Shown here piece after piece: positions 44,475 to 57,249 of a stretch of 64,000 bases of DNA; within the stretch, counting starts at the first letter, position 1; each line of letters starts with the position of its first letter. Under the pieces are notes generated by a model. That model did not search any database. It worked only from the letters and a program-made list of their open reading frames with translations, and was not told where the DNA came from. The translations under genes were made by a program, and so were the position numbers. The stretch comes from Pinus tabuliformis. Taxonomy: Eukaryota > Streptophyta > Pinopsida > Pinales > Pinaceae. The stretch is taken from positions 472,127,655-472,191,654 of the forward strand of contig CM062808.1 in the NCBI GenBank assembly GCA_031772625.1, in the 5' to 3' direction.

Positions 44475-46572
44475 CTGGAATTGCAAAAATCCATCAAATC
44501 ATAAATTAATTTTATTTGAAAATTGAGAGCTTAGCACTAAGCATAAACATATCCAACATAAAAGAATGCTTCATGCCACACTGATATGAAGCGTCAGCTT
44601 CAAGACTTCAACAACAAATAAGTTACAGCGGAACATCATAACCAGGGAACATACTCTTAAAAGATAGCATGGCACAACTGCATACAAACTTTACAAATTT
44701 AGTACAAATTCCACAGCAATACCCAAAAAAACAAAATGCTACTATCATACACAGATTGCTCAGATACAATAACCAGAATCCATATCCATGAATAAGAGTC
44801 TTCTCCTAGAATCGATTTGTTTATGAATTCTTTCCCCCACGTGTGAGCTGCTGACACAAAATGATTTGTTTATGAATTCTTTCCCCACGTGTGAGCTGCT
44901 GACACAAAATTGATGCAGCTCTAATGGGTGGTTCCACAACTCAAACGAATAACGCTGAGTTAGCTATACAAACTTAAGTCTTAATGTAATAAAAATTTCG
45001 TCCCCTGACTGAAACCTTGGAATTTTAATGCTATGCACAGGAAAGTTTGTATAAGAGTGGGTCCGAATGCCCTCTTCCCTAGTGCAAATCACCAAGCAGG
45101 AATCATTGATATTGTTTTTCTCATATAACATATAAATTTAAGAAATACCTTTTAAAATTAAAGATAAGTACATACCTCTTTGTTGATAAGTATAGATGTA
45201 CATATGTTCTAAACTTAAACTTATTATTTCATCAATACTAGTATAGATGTATTTTAAACTTAAACTTATTATTTCATCAATACTAGTATAGATGTATTTT
45301 AATCATGGATATATCAAATGTCATTATATACAATATTTTTTTTAGAATGTAAAATTTGAAAAAATATTTATTTGTCAAAAGATTTATTCTAATTTAGTGT
45401 TTGATACATGAGATTTTTGTCTTTTTCTATATAGATCATGTGTAATTTTTCATTATTTAAATTATATTTTTGTAATAATTTACTATTATTATTATGATTA
45501 TTATTTATATTAAAAATATAAGAAGTTATATTTTTTTTAGAAATAAGTAAATTATTTTACCTTTAATTACTTTTTTCTTTTGAGCATTGAAATATTTTAC
45601 TAGGGTAAACATTAAGACAAACATAGATATATGTTAATATGGATATTCAAACACTTTATTTAAGTTGTATAGTAAAATATGTAAACAGAAATAAAAGTGT
45701 TATGTAAATTTTAATTACTTTATCTTTATAGACTAATATAAAATTTTATTATTTAACATAGACATAGAAATAATTTATTTATAACTGGAAGAGTGAAAGT
45801 GTAATATCAAGTAATCAAGTGACCATAATGAGAATGTGATTATCAATGTTTTATAATGCTTTTAATTAAAACTAACCAAATATGTATAATCAGTTATGTT
45901 TTTATTATAGCCTACAATTTCTTCATTTGAAATATTTTTTGAAGGACACATGTAAACTCCAAATTGAGCAGGGAGGGAATTACACATCGCTCTCATACTG
46001 GATTGTAGAATGAGTCTCTCGGCTCAACAATGATGGATGTGCCTCTCCCTATAAAAAATGTCCATACATACAACAATCACATATCCATTGTAGTATGCAA
46101 TGACCATTGTTGGAAAACTTCACTTTTATCTGTTAGTATGACTTGTGAAACATGCTTTAAATCAAAATAATTATTGCATTGCAATCCAAAATAGAGATGA
46201 GAGAATATATGTTATAGTGAACGTGTGAGGGTCAGGGTTAATGTTTAGGTTGTATAGTAGCTTGTATTTACTATACATGGGCACTTTAACATTGATAAAA
46301 TCACAAGAAATAGAATACAAGAGAAATACTTGCTTGTTTTCCCATATGCAAAGCATGTTGCTTTAGTCCATTGAAATATTTTCGGAACAATGGGCTCAAT
46401 AGTCACTCTGTACACCTCAAAAACCAGCATAGAAGTATGGGAAGTTATTACATATGTCAATGTCAATGCGAACATACTGTAGTCCCCAACTAGCAGTGTA
46501 TGCAAAATGTATAGAATATAATAAAAGTAGATAACTTGGGGGTGTGAGCTCACCTCACTGTTAGACACTTGG
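44475..46572. other. AT-rich spacer, possibly intronic
   Basis: No coding exon recognised. Two young tandem duplications stand out. One is a unit of about 50 bp at 44812-44910 containing GATTTGTTTATGAATTCTTT and the G-box-like CCCACGTGTGAGCTGCTG. The other is a unit of about 52 bp at 45210-45300 with CATCAATACTAGTATAGATG. From 45300 to 45950 the stretch is very AT-rich. Confidence 0.4.
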
Positions 46573-47563
46573 TGTTACAGGTCTATTTGGGCACATCACT
46601 TCCAACATTCAGATCATTACAATTAGGGCTCATCAAACCCTAATTCAGTTGCTACATGCCCTAGACAAGTCATCACATTGAATGCCTTCATTCCTGAAAG
46701 TTTCCTGGCTTGAAGCTTTCCTGAAATGCCTCTTTGGGAGACCAGCACAACCTTGGTCAAGGGTAACTGCGCTGCAGAGCACTTAGGCCCACTTTGACCT
46801 GCGTTAGGGAGAGATTGAGCGAAATTTGCATAGGGTTCTGGGAATATTCCTCCATTCTAGAAGATTCCCACCTTTTATCCTCTCCTATGAGCTCGAAATT
46901 GGATAGGGAATGAATCAATTAACCTCCTATCCTCTCATCCCTTCCTCCATGGAAACTAACTCTAAGTTTGGAAAGCCATTCAATGCCCAATTTATGACAA
47001 AACCACCTCCATTTCCCTATAAATTGAGCATTCATCATAGTGATCAAGGGGCTGGACTTTGAAGATTGTAAGGAAACACTGTTGGTTTGAGGTTTGAGAT
47101 CATAATCAGGTATTGTTATGTTGTTGGATTGGTGTGCTTTTGGTGTGATGAAGGATGGAACTCAAGCTGGATGAGTGACATGGGATCAGACTTCCTTGGT
47201 TGTAACTCTTCCTTCTACTTTTAATAAAGTTGTTTACACCTTTTCCCATATTCTTGTCTTTATGTATGATGATTATATGTGTAAATGTGTTTGATTCCAT
47301 TTGCTTATAGTAGATAGATCATTTTCTTTGATTGGTTTTTGTCCTCTGTTTATGATTGCAGGTACTGATCGAGCGGATTCAGTTCGAGAAGGAGCGACGA
47401 GAGCAATTCAAAGGAGACAAAGGGAAGCGAAAGATAACAAGTAGGTCTCTTGTCTTATCTATCTATCATAGGAAAAGGTTAAACTCTTTAATTCTTTTGT
47501 TCTAAGTGTAGCTACCCACTTAGGGAAAATGTGTTTATTTGTAGATACAAATTCCATATAACA
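46573..47563 (+). repeat. LTR-E 5' LTR
   Basis: 991 bp, TGTTACAGG..CCATATAACA. It contains TTCCCTATAAATTGAGC near 47011-47027 as a TATA-like site. It is about 42 bp shorter than its partner, mainly because the partner carries a small duplication around GAGCACTTAG(G/A)CCCA. Confidence 0.88.
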
Positions 47564-48194
47564 AATTGGCGACTCTGCTGGGGAATGACCATCATTCCTG
47601 GTAGTTTATCCTCATCATAGTACACCCTAGTAGACTTTACTTGCTTTCATTGATCTTATTTCAACCTTTTTGAAGTGTTTTTTGTCAAAAATTGTGCTTG
47701 AATGTCTCTTGATTGGCCTCTCTGGCACCAGCACAGGCTTGGTCTTGACACAATGCGTTGCAGAACACCCTTGGCTTAGGGACAGTGCATTGAAGCGCAC
47801 TGTCTCCCATTCAGGGTTGCGCTGATCCTCCTTAAGCCAAAAATCCCACCTTTGGCTTGGTTTTTTCCAAACTTCCTTCTGATTTTGTTCGCTGAAAGAT
47901 CAATGATTGTTGAAGTTCTGAAATCAATTTGTATTTCCTTCTGAATGTGAATCCCATGAGTCTATCCCTGACCCATCACGGGTCGAGGAAATAGTTGACC
48001 CGATTTCACCTTCAGTTAATCGTACCTTTCCCGTAGAGAGTGAGTATGATACCACTCAGGTTCTTTTCGTTTCTTCAGATTCCAATGAGCTTGGGGGCAA
48101 TCCTCCTGTTCCATCAAGACAGGAAGAAAATCCTCCCGCTCTCGTAACTCAAGGGGGTAATACACCTGTTTCTACGGTACCCTCGCCAAGTACT

Positions 48195-48833
48195 TTGGTC
48201 ACTTCCTTTGATTGGAATCGACTGGCAGGATGCCATCTTCCTTCTTATGTGCCTTTCCAGATCATAGTACAGGTTTGTAATATGATGGCACCTGACACTA
48301 TTATAGATGAAGGTGCATCTGTGAGTATCCTTTCCTCCACTGCTTGGCAAACACTCGATTTGTCGCTACTTGTGCCTGTTACCTAGAATCTGTTGTCTTT
48401 TAATAGAGGAACCAATTAACCATTAGGGATCCTTACTCAATTGCCTATTACTTTAGGAGGAAATTTTTTTTATCTCAATCCGATGGTAATTCTAGGCCCT
48501 TTAGATTACAATTTACTTCTTGGGCGTGATTATGTTTATGACATGGGCGCTATTGTTTCAACACTCTTTCAAGTGATGTGTTTCTCACATAAAGGCAGAA
48601 TTGTCACCATTGACCAACTTTCATTTCCCGGTCCAAATATGGTTTCCAGTCAATCATCTTCCCTAAATGGTCCTTTTGTCCCAATGGTATCTTCCCCGCC
48701 ATGGGTCAATTATGTGGCAACCCGTTCCATGCCTACATCAACTGATGAACAATTCCATGATGTTGTGCATTATGTACTAGGGGCATTGGAACCAGAGCTC
48801 TCTAATAGGTTCCTTTATATGGATCCCTTCTAG
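48195..48833 (+). pseudogene. LTR-E retropepsin-like remnant
   Basis: Two frames separated by stops carry an aspartic-protease pattern: TIIDEGASVSILSSTAWQTL (active-site-like D-E-G in place of D-S/T-G), then LPITLGGNFFYLN, GPLDYNLLLGRDYVYDMGA and CFSHKGRIVTIDQLSF. The L-L-G-R-D segment is the flap/second-domain signature of Ty3 proteases. Stops at about 48385 and 48418 break it. No RT follows, so the domain stands alone in this element. Confidence 0.7.
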
Positions 48834-51168
48834 TACATTTTTCTCCCATCTAACGAGAACCTCTTGGAGGTCATGATCTCTAATGGGTCATGATCAAGGA
48901 CTCTATGGATAGTTCCTTGTCTTGTGTCAACCTCTTTAAAAAATGAAACAAGGATAGTTCTTTTACTGTGTCAACCTCATTAAAAAATGAAACAGGTCCC
49001 AGAGCATAGTCCCTTGTCTTGCAATCTCGTTAAAAAATGAAACAAGGAATCTGAGTAGAGTTCCTTGTCTTGTGTCAAACTCATTAAAAAATGGAACAAG
49101 GTCCCCTGGAGCAAAGTTCCAATTCGAGTCTTTAAGTAGATCTCGTAAAAACCCAGCCGAGTCTTTCACTTGATCTCGTAAATGAATCTTCATTCCATCC
49201 ACTTGATAGCCATGAGTAGTCTACTTAGGTGGATGCAATGAAGCTTGGGGGGCATGCACCTAGAATCGAGTCATCATGCTGGGGGCATGTAAACTTAATC
49301 CAAGCATAGTTTTTCGTTTCAAGCTTGTGTAAACATGAAACTGAATCCAAGCATATTTCCATATGGTTCAATCTTGTGTAAAAATGAACCCATTTCCATT
49401 TTAACCCTCGTGATTGCCATTCTATCAGCCTCTTCCGTCAGATGAGCCTTGGTTTTTCTCCTTCCATTGTCACTATCTACTTGGCCGATCATACGTTTTC
49501 AATTGGTTGTTTTACCTTTTTAGAGGAACAGTTGCAATGAGTGGTCTTATTCCCCAGTATCTTCACATAAATCAACATGTTTTGAGAAGTTCTGACATCA
49601 CCGGAACCAGTTGCTATCCTAGACCCCACTTGTTCCTCTAAGTGGAGTTCTCTTTAAGCACTTTTCAGACTCTCGAAATATGAAAATATTTCCGAGCACT
49701 TGTCCTTTTCAGCGTGTTAATGGATTGGAAATGACATCTATTCAGTATAAGTTTAACTTTTTTTCCGGACTGAGATAGATTACTTACGAAAAAGGAATAT
49801 GTTGATCGAACATGCTCAATAGGTTGTCTCTTGTATTATTTTACGCTTTTTCGGATTTGAGAGACAAATTTATGAAAAAGAACTTGTGGAGTTTTCTTTG
49901 TCCATTTTAAAACTCTCTAAACATGAAAATGATTGTGTTCTCATTCTCGTTAAACTCGTTAAAACATCAAATAGCGACAAACTTGTCCATCATGACAAGA
50001 CCAAGTTTCACCTTCGCTAGACTCGTTAAAACAGCACATACCGATGGATTCCCTTGAAGGGTGGAATTATACAACAAGCATATGTTATCCTTCTCAAACT
50101 TGATAAAAAATAAAGAGGTACTAGTCAACAATCACTGGGGGAAATGGAAAAAAGGGTAAACCACTTTATGGTAGCAGGTCGCTCTTGAACATGACACTTT
50201 CATTTCATCTCTGTGACTACTTGGGTTGGGTTATCTGCTTGATGGTTATCATACCTATGGTCTATCACACCATTTGTCACTTTAGTTTTGGGTCAATGCT
50301 GCTAATTAATTCAGTGTTGCCAACATGTTCAAGAGAAGTCACTCAGTGAAATTCATTCTTTGCAGAACTCATAAACCTTCATTTTCATGATTGCCATTCC
50401 TGAACCTTGTGTCGTCAGTCACATTCTATTTCCAAAAATCATTACACTCGTTTCGTGTCGTTGATGTGGGATATATTAAGGTTCTCTTGTGACGAGTCGC
50501 TTCTTGTTGACATCAGCACATTATCCAAGAAGTTGACTTAGGAACACCCTTCCAGTGCCTTGAGGATTGCATGCATCAATGGAAAGTTTCTCGCTTCTGA
50601 CGACAGGGTGACATCACTGGCCTTCAACTGAAAGACTTTGTATGGTGTTCGACATCAAAACATCTATTCACACCATGTAGAATGTATTGCAGTACCTTGA
50701 GGATCATTATCATTATCGGTGATTTCTCTCGTGTATGTTAACAACTTACATCATTCGCTGGTAATTAGATGGTGTCTTCCCATGTTCGATTTCAGATCAC
50801 ATGTTCATATGGTTAGACTCATACTTGAGCGAACGATTGAACGAGATAAAAGGCTCTGGATCTATTTTCATCCATCCGGGCTGCGATTTCAGGAGAGTAC
50901 TAAATCATCGGTACGATGGCTTTACACATATGGTCATCCTATCATGGGTCTATATCTATAGACGACTATCTGATTTATGTACATGTAATGAAAAGTTTAT
51001 ATGCTGAGCATGGGTATGCCTTCCCTCAACGATTCATGAAAAATTCAAAATATCATGATATTATATTGTAATTGATGCAGGTCACCATTCGCTTCAGTTC
51101 TTCCTCATCACATCGTAAAGCATATCACTCGAAATTATCATTTTCGACTTCATGCTTTAGGGGGTAGC
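48834..51168. repeat. Non-coding 3' part of LTR-E with minisatellite
   Basis: At about 48900-49110 there are four copies of a unit of 50-60 bp built from GTTCCTTGTCTTGTGTCAA, CTCATTAAAAAATGAAAC and AAGG. Looser ACTCGTTAAAACA words recur up to about 50110. No coding frame with known motifs. Tandem repeats before the 3' LTR are common in large non-autonomous Ty3 elements. Confidence 0.6.
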
Positions 51169-52201
51169 TGTTATAGGTCTATTTGGGCACATCACTCCTG
51201 ACATTCAGATCAGTTCAAGTAGGGCTCATCAAACCCTAATTCAGTTGCTACATGCCCTAGACAAGTCATCACATTGAATGCCTTCATTCTTGAAAGTTTC
51301 CTGGCTTGAAGCCCTCCTGAAATGCCTCATTAGGAGACCAGCGTAGCCTTGGTCAGGGGTAACTGTGCTGCAGAGCACTTAGGCCCATTCAAGCCTGCTT
51401 TGTAGAGCACTTAGACCCACTTTGACCTGCGTTGGGCGAGATTGAGCGAAATTTGCATAGGGTTCTAGGAATATTCCTCCATTCTAGATCATTCTAGAAT
51501 ATTCCCACCTCTTATCCCCTCCTATGAGCTTGAAATTGGATAGGGAATGAATCAATTAACCTCCTATCTTCTCATCCCTTCCTCCATGGAAACTAACTCT
51601 AAGTTTGGAAAGCCATTCAATGCCCAATTTATGACAAAACCACCTCCATTTCCCTATAAATTGAGCACTAATCATAGTGATCAAGGGGTTGGAGTTTGAA
51701 GATTGTAAGGAAATATTGTTGGTTTGAGGTTTTGAGATCATAATCAAGTATTGTTATGCTACTGGATTGGTGTGCTTTTGGTGTGATGAAGGATGGAACT
51801 CAAGTTGGATGAGTGACATGGGATCAGACTTCTTTGGTTGTAACTCTTCCTTCTACTTTTAATAAAGTTGTTTACACCTTTTCCCATACTCTTGTCTTTA
51901 TGTATGATGATTATATGTGTAAATGCTTTCGATTCCATTTGCTTATAGTATATAGATCGTTTGCTTTGATTGGTTTTTGTCCTCTATTTATGATTGCAGG
52001 TATTGATCGAGCGGATTTAGTTCGAGAAGGAGCGATGAGAGCAATTCAAAGGAGACAAAGGGAAGCGAAAGATAACAAGTAGGTCCCTTGTCTTATCTAT
52101 CTATCATAGGAAAAGGTTAAACTCTTTAATTCTGTTGTTCTAAGTGTAGCTACCCACTTAGGGAAAATGTGTTTATCCGTAGATACAAATTCCATATAAC
52201 A
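51169..52201 (+). repeat. LTR-E 3' LTR
   Basis: 1,033 bp, TGTTATAGG..CCATATAACA. The extra length relative to the 5' LTR comes from a duplication near 51380-51420 and a short one near 51485. It is followed by the CTTGG target duplication. Confidence 0.88.
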
Positions 52202-52206
52202 CTTGG

Positions 52207-55200
52207 TCATCTAACACTGCATCAAAAACAAATTCATGTTTCTTAACATATATAGTCAAGTCCACCTACAATATACTTTTTTGTAGTTATTAGAAATAAA
52301 AGCACATTTCAAGCCAAATAAATCTTGACCTTCCACATAGGAGTAGAGTATGCCTTCGGAGTTTACTTTAAACCATAGGAAATATTAAATTCAAGCAACA
52401 AAGAATTAGAATATTATTCATATGAAGGATCAGTCAAATAGAAACTTGCAAAAGGTTCCTTCTTCAAGCAACTAAAGTCATCTAGATTATCATAGGAGTG
52501 AATAATTTAGAGTAATACAATAACATTCCCAGAGTAAAAATGCACGTCTCGCTTTTAATAGAAATTATTCATCTTTGATTTTTGAGCATTCAAATAGTCA
52601 ACACTTCTTTCAGAATTTGAGAAGCTTCGCATTTGAGAGAGATAGGCGAGTTTTTAACCTACTGCAAAATTGTTATCACCTACTGCAAAATTGTTCAAAT
52701 AGTGCCAAATGATGTCAAAAGAATGCAAAAGAGTAGAGAATTTTGAAGGCATCTTCCAAGCCTCTAAAGGACTCAAAGTCTAAATCATACCCTCTCCATT
52801 GGAAAGTGTTCTGAACAAACTATCCAACGATATATATAACTCCAAAACCGGACTCCGGGATCAAAAGATATGGCCTTATGAAGTTTCAAGGATTCAAGCC
52901 TTAGGAAAGAGGGAATATCGGAGGTCTGATATTGGAGATTGTATATCGGAGGTCCAACAACATGCCATATCAGCGCATCACATGTCAGAGGTCTGATATA
53001 TTAGAGATCCAGCAGTATCGGGGAGAAGACATATCAAGATATCACATTGCAATCGACAATGAAAACCTTTGAACAGGTGACAACCTTTTAAAGTTTCGAT
53101 AATGCATAAAGTTCCGATATAGAGTAAAATAGTCAGGGGACTCAAAAATAAGTTTACAAAGGATTTCCCAACAAATCCAAGGGCGGATGAGCTCTTTTCT
53201 CTCTCCTCCAGTGGTACGTGTGGCAGCGTCTGGTTGGTCTCGATAAGCTACACATGGCAGCACAGGATTGGCTTCGATAAGGACGCATGGCAGCATAGGA
53301 TTGGCTCTGATAAGGACACGTGGTGGCTGACGTTAGCATGATGTGGCGGTACAACATGACACGTGGCAGTCAATTATGGCATTTTGAGGGGGCATAAGGG
53401 GAAAATTAGGGTGACATGTGTCACCACTCATGAGGTGCCACGTGGCAGATGACGACATCATAATCGGAGATCGATGATTGGAAGGTGAGCATGTCGCAAC
53501 TCCCCTGTTGTGTCTCTGATTAGAAACCGCCGATGAGAGGGGCTCCAATATTAGGTTGGCGCATGGTCTATAAGCCATTAGAGAACCTTGGGCACTAAGT
53601 AGTTTACTAAGGAAAATATCCCCCAGGCAAGAACAAAAAGACCCTAATGCCTTAAGGCTAAGCACCTGTTCATATGATGAGAAATCCAGAAAGGGGCTAA
53701 AACAAAGGGGGGCCAAAGGAATATCGGAACTCGTTGTTTTGTAACGTTTTTAAAAACAAAATTTCCAATGAGACAAAAATTCGATAATGCATTATGGTGA
53801 TGTTACTGGGCATATCAGGCTCCGATAGTGTAATACAGAGAATTTATGTGATGGATGAGTCGACAACTATGATTCCACGACACCACCACGACCACCATAG
53901 TGAATCGTCCTGGCTCTAGAAAGTAGAAAGTTTGAACGGTTAAGGCGGAAAGTGACAGGGGAACCAACGGAGTAATGGAAGAGGCACCTTGTGGCAGAGA
54001 CGTGGTATGACTAGAGGCCATCACAGGAAGTGGCAGGGAGATATTTTCCTCACCATCATTCAATTTTCCTGGTCTTTATTTTTGTAATTTTTGTATTTTA
54101 AGGAACTGAATCAAATCTGATTGCAATGATTTGGGCAACAGGGCTTCACACGCTGAGACAACTAGTCGATCAGACAAATGGAGCTCAGGCTAAGATATTT
54201 TTGTAATTGTTTTACAAAGTTTTCCCTCTCCTTATAAAAAGAGGGAAGAAACACTTAATAGAGGTTTCAGAATTATGCACCCGAGAGGTCCAAATTATGT
54301 GGTTCCATTTTGGTTCTATTTGCCTATTCATGAGGGACTTGAGTGATACATTACCGAATGTAAATGGACTGGTGAAAGGGACTCATTTGAAAGATTAATG
54401 AAACTCTTTGGTGATTCCAATCAGAGCAATGCGCAATATGTTTCCCCCTTTGTATATCTCACTTCATGTATGTTTTCCCTCTTTTGAAATTGTGTAATGA
54501 AGCTACCAGTTTCACTCTTATTCATGGTTGTATATTTGCTGCTAAGTAGTAACAGTACCTGTGTTAACTACAAATTTACTTATGTACCTATAATGTGCAC
54601 ATATTTACTTAATGTTATTTGGTGACACATGTATTCATGATGTATAGAGCTTGGGATCTTAATTAGTGCTCCACTATTTATGCGTTCTCACCTCTTCAGT
54701 CTTCCATACTTTTTCCAGAACATTGTTGCTTAGGATTTTGTATTGTATCCAGCCCTATGCATCGAATTCTCTCATTTATTTCCTCCTCTTATTTTTTACT
54801 ACAACGCCAATCTAAGGTTGCCTATTGTTGTGTGTCGGCGACCAGAACCAGACATTTCTCTTTGAGATTACCCTGATTTACGCCTAGTGTATTTAGATCC
54901 ATGTATTTTCTTGAGTTTACCTTGATGAAGGACTATTGAACCAAGCCCCTTGAATTGTATTTTTCCAATTACGTGACAATATGGAGTGCAACAATAATCC
55001 CTCAGATAATCTTCAAAATCACTCCTCTCTTTAAGATGTCCTAGGGACTGGTCTCCAATCAATCTAGAGGGTGTCTCTAGGAGGCTTTTATATCTTCTGA
55101 AGAACTTGTGTGGAAGGTGATAGAAAAATATACAACATATTTTTGACGCCATTTCGGGGAATGGATTAGAGAATTTTTCTCCAGGGTACGACAAATATTT

Positions 55201-55251
55201 ACATTCCCTATGTCAAGTGAGCAAGGGAAGTGTGGGTTGAAGACTCTCACC
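52207..55251. other. Spacer with degenerate short repeats
   Basis: No gene recognised. 52650-52700 repeats CCTACTGCAAAATTGTT twice. 52890-53050 is rich in TATCGGAG(G) and TCTGATAT words. 53205-53345 holds a minisatellite of three to four units around ACACATGGCAGCACAGGATT followed by GGCT(T/C)(C/T)GATAAGGAC. The last kilobase may be the LTR of the gag-only element that follows, judging by the primer-site-like TTGGCGACTCCACTGTCTG at 55252, but no partner LTR is visible. Confidence 0.4.
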
Positions 55252-56630
55252 TTGGCGACTCCACTGTCTGAATCTTATAATAAACAACTTGAAAAATCCA
55301 TTGTCCATATCTTTATCTGATCATCCTGGCTTTCAAGAGGCCTCATACTCGCTCTGATGCTAAACAACAGAAAACTTCCCCTACATTTGAACTTGAGATC
55401 ACTCACCTAGAGGGGTTTTCAAAATGGTCCTTCCTGCATTCTTGGCCAACAAATTTGCCCCACTGTATTTTTCTTCTATTGCCATTTATCCCAATCATAT
55501 CCCTTCATTTCATGAATGGAATACCTATTTGCCTAGATTTAGTGGAAACACATATAGAAGGTTAGACCAAGACCTCAAGGATTTTCATGAATGCATGGAA
55601 CACCAGGGTATTGTTTTTGAAGATGCGAAAATGAAATTGTTCATGTATTCTTTAGAGGAATATTTTAGAGTTTGGTACATAACAATACCTCGTGGCAGTA
55701 TATATTCTTTAAAGAGATTTCAAATAACATTTAATCATTATTGCAAAATATTATATCCACTAAATGATCTGTTTGAAGATTGTTGTGCATATTTTAATGT
55801 TGAAAATATTTCTGAGGTTAATGATCCTGCTAAAGATGTTTGTGGGACTCCATTCCAAGAAGATATCTACTCGCATCAAGAAGCATCACCCAGTGATCAA
55901 GAAAGAGAAGAAGGAGACATCATAGAGCTGCAAATAAACCCTCAGAGAGTTTATTCTGCTGAATTGTATGATTCTCCTTCTTATGATTCATATGACTCCG
56001 ATGAGATGTTGAGCAATGCATGACTACAACAGTCCCAATCATGGGAAGATGCAAAAAGAGAGGAGGCCCACCAGGAGGTTAGCAAAGAGGCTCCAGTGCA
56101 AGATTCATATCCTTTAAATGCAGAACAAGCCCAAGAAAATAGTATTCAAGTTAATGAAGATTCTCCAATCTATGATTCATATGATTCAGAGGAGGATGAG
56201 ACTGTTGCAGATGTTCAAAGGGTACTTACAAACAAGTGGGGAGAAGACACTCCTTCAGGAGGAGCCCAAAGTTGAAGAGCCAAGCAATCTCTGTGGCTAC
56301 CTGTTGTAGAAAGATCCCTCCATGGAAGCTGTTCAAGGAAGGGAGACAACTATAAATTTTTCTCATCAGTTCCATGATCCAATAGTTGACTACATGGCAT
56401 CTTTCTTTGGCCTGCAACAATATACATCAATTCCAAGGTATGTGTCAAACATTTGGTCTGAATTTCTTATGGGGTGCATGCCTACTTTAGTCACTGATTT
56501 TCAAGAACACAACCCCATTAGAAGGTTCATGGAGGAGAGTAAAACCGCTGAGCATCAACAATCAAGTTGGGGGCACATCAAAATTTTTGTCCAAAGATAT
56601 TATGTGGTACATGCCTGTTTTAATTGTTGA
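55252..56630 (+). pseudogene. Ty3-type gag remnant with acidic repeats
   Basis: A primer-site-like TTGGCGACTCCACTGTCTG (55252-55270) is followed by a gag frame from 55424. The capsid-like core reads WNTYLPRFSGNTYRRLDQDL, FEDAKMKLFMYSLEEYFRVW and ITFNHYCKILYP. The tail is acidic and repeats a motif, SPSYDSYDSDE and later SPIYDSYDSEEDE. The frame has one TGA (56021-56023) and otherwise reads on to 56275. A second frame (56322-56627) is gag-like in style but unassigned. No protease, RT or integrase follows; LTR-F begins at 56912. Same primer-site class as LTR-E. Confidence 0.65.
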
Positions 56631-56911
56631 ATTTCAGCAACATGGAGGCATTAGGTCCAACACCCAAACGCTGCCCTGGTACCATTGGAAGGCTGACCTA
56701 ACTTGGGTGAATTGAGCCCTATGCATAAATAGGAGTTGTATATAAATAAGCTCACTAGCTGAGCATTTCATTTCGAGGAGTTAAAGTTTATATTTCTGCA
56801 TTTCAATGTCGTGAGGAAAGGACTCGTAACAAATAAAGTTCCATGGGGATTTTCTGGTTTTATAGATTCATTATATTTTTTACTCCATGCCCAATGGTGA
56901 AGGCTACTGTT
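56631..56911. other. Short spacer before LTR-F
   Basis: About 280 bp without features. It may be the tail of the gag-only element. LTR-F starts at 56912. Confidence 0.4.
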
Positions 56912-57235
56912 TGTTGGGTCCCTATAATATTAGTGATTACCCCATTACTATTGTAGTTATACCCCTTATTAATATTGTTGTGCCCATATTACCCCCATAT
57001 TGTTATTACTGTGCCCCATAGAATTCCTCTATTGTTATTTTTGTGGCTTTATATTATTATTGTTAGGTCGGCTGGATTATATTGTGACTCCTTAGACTCC
57101 TATATATAGAAAGGAGGTTTTGTCATTTGAATCATCCAAGAATTGTTCATTTATGTAATGTAAAGGAGGTTGCCCCCTCGAAGAGGCTGAATTCTAAGGC
57201 GTTGATCTATCTTTTCTTGAGCTGGTTTCATAACA
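56912..57235 (+). repeat. LTR-F 5' LTR
   Basis: 324 bp, TGTTGGGTCCC..TTTCATAACA. A TATA-like CCTATATATAGAAAGG lies at about 57100. It is followed by TT and the initiator-Met primer site. Confidence 0.9.
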
Positions 57236-57249
57236 TTTGGTATCAGAGC

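Larger units (their letters stand above)
46573..52201 (+). mobile_element. LTR-E: non-autonomous Ty3-type element
   Basis: 5,629 bp with long LTRs (5' 46573-47563, 3' 51169-52201, TGTTA..ATAACA) and target duplication CTTGG (46568-46572, 52202-52206). The primer site is TTGGCGACTCTGCTGGGGA (47566-47584), a form I associate with Tat/Ogre-like Ty3 elements, not the initiator-Met site used by LTR-B and LTR-C. A purine tract (TTTAGGGGGTAGC) precedes the 3' LTR. The internal region is 3.6 kb with only a protease-like remnant; RT and integrase are absent. The rest is repeat-rich and non-coding. Confidence 0.88.

Noticed and set aside
51813-52082. 89-codon open frame in the LTR-E 3' LTR
   Set aside because: The matching place in the 5' LTR does not keep the frame, and it spans the LTR promoter region. 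Most likely chance.
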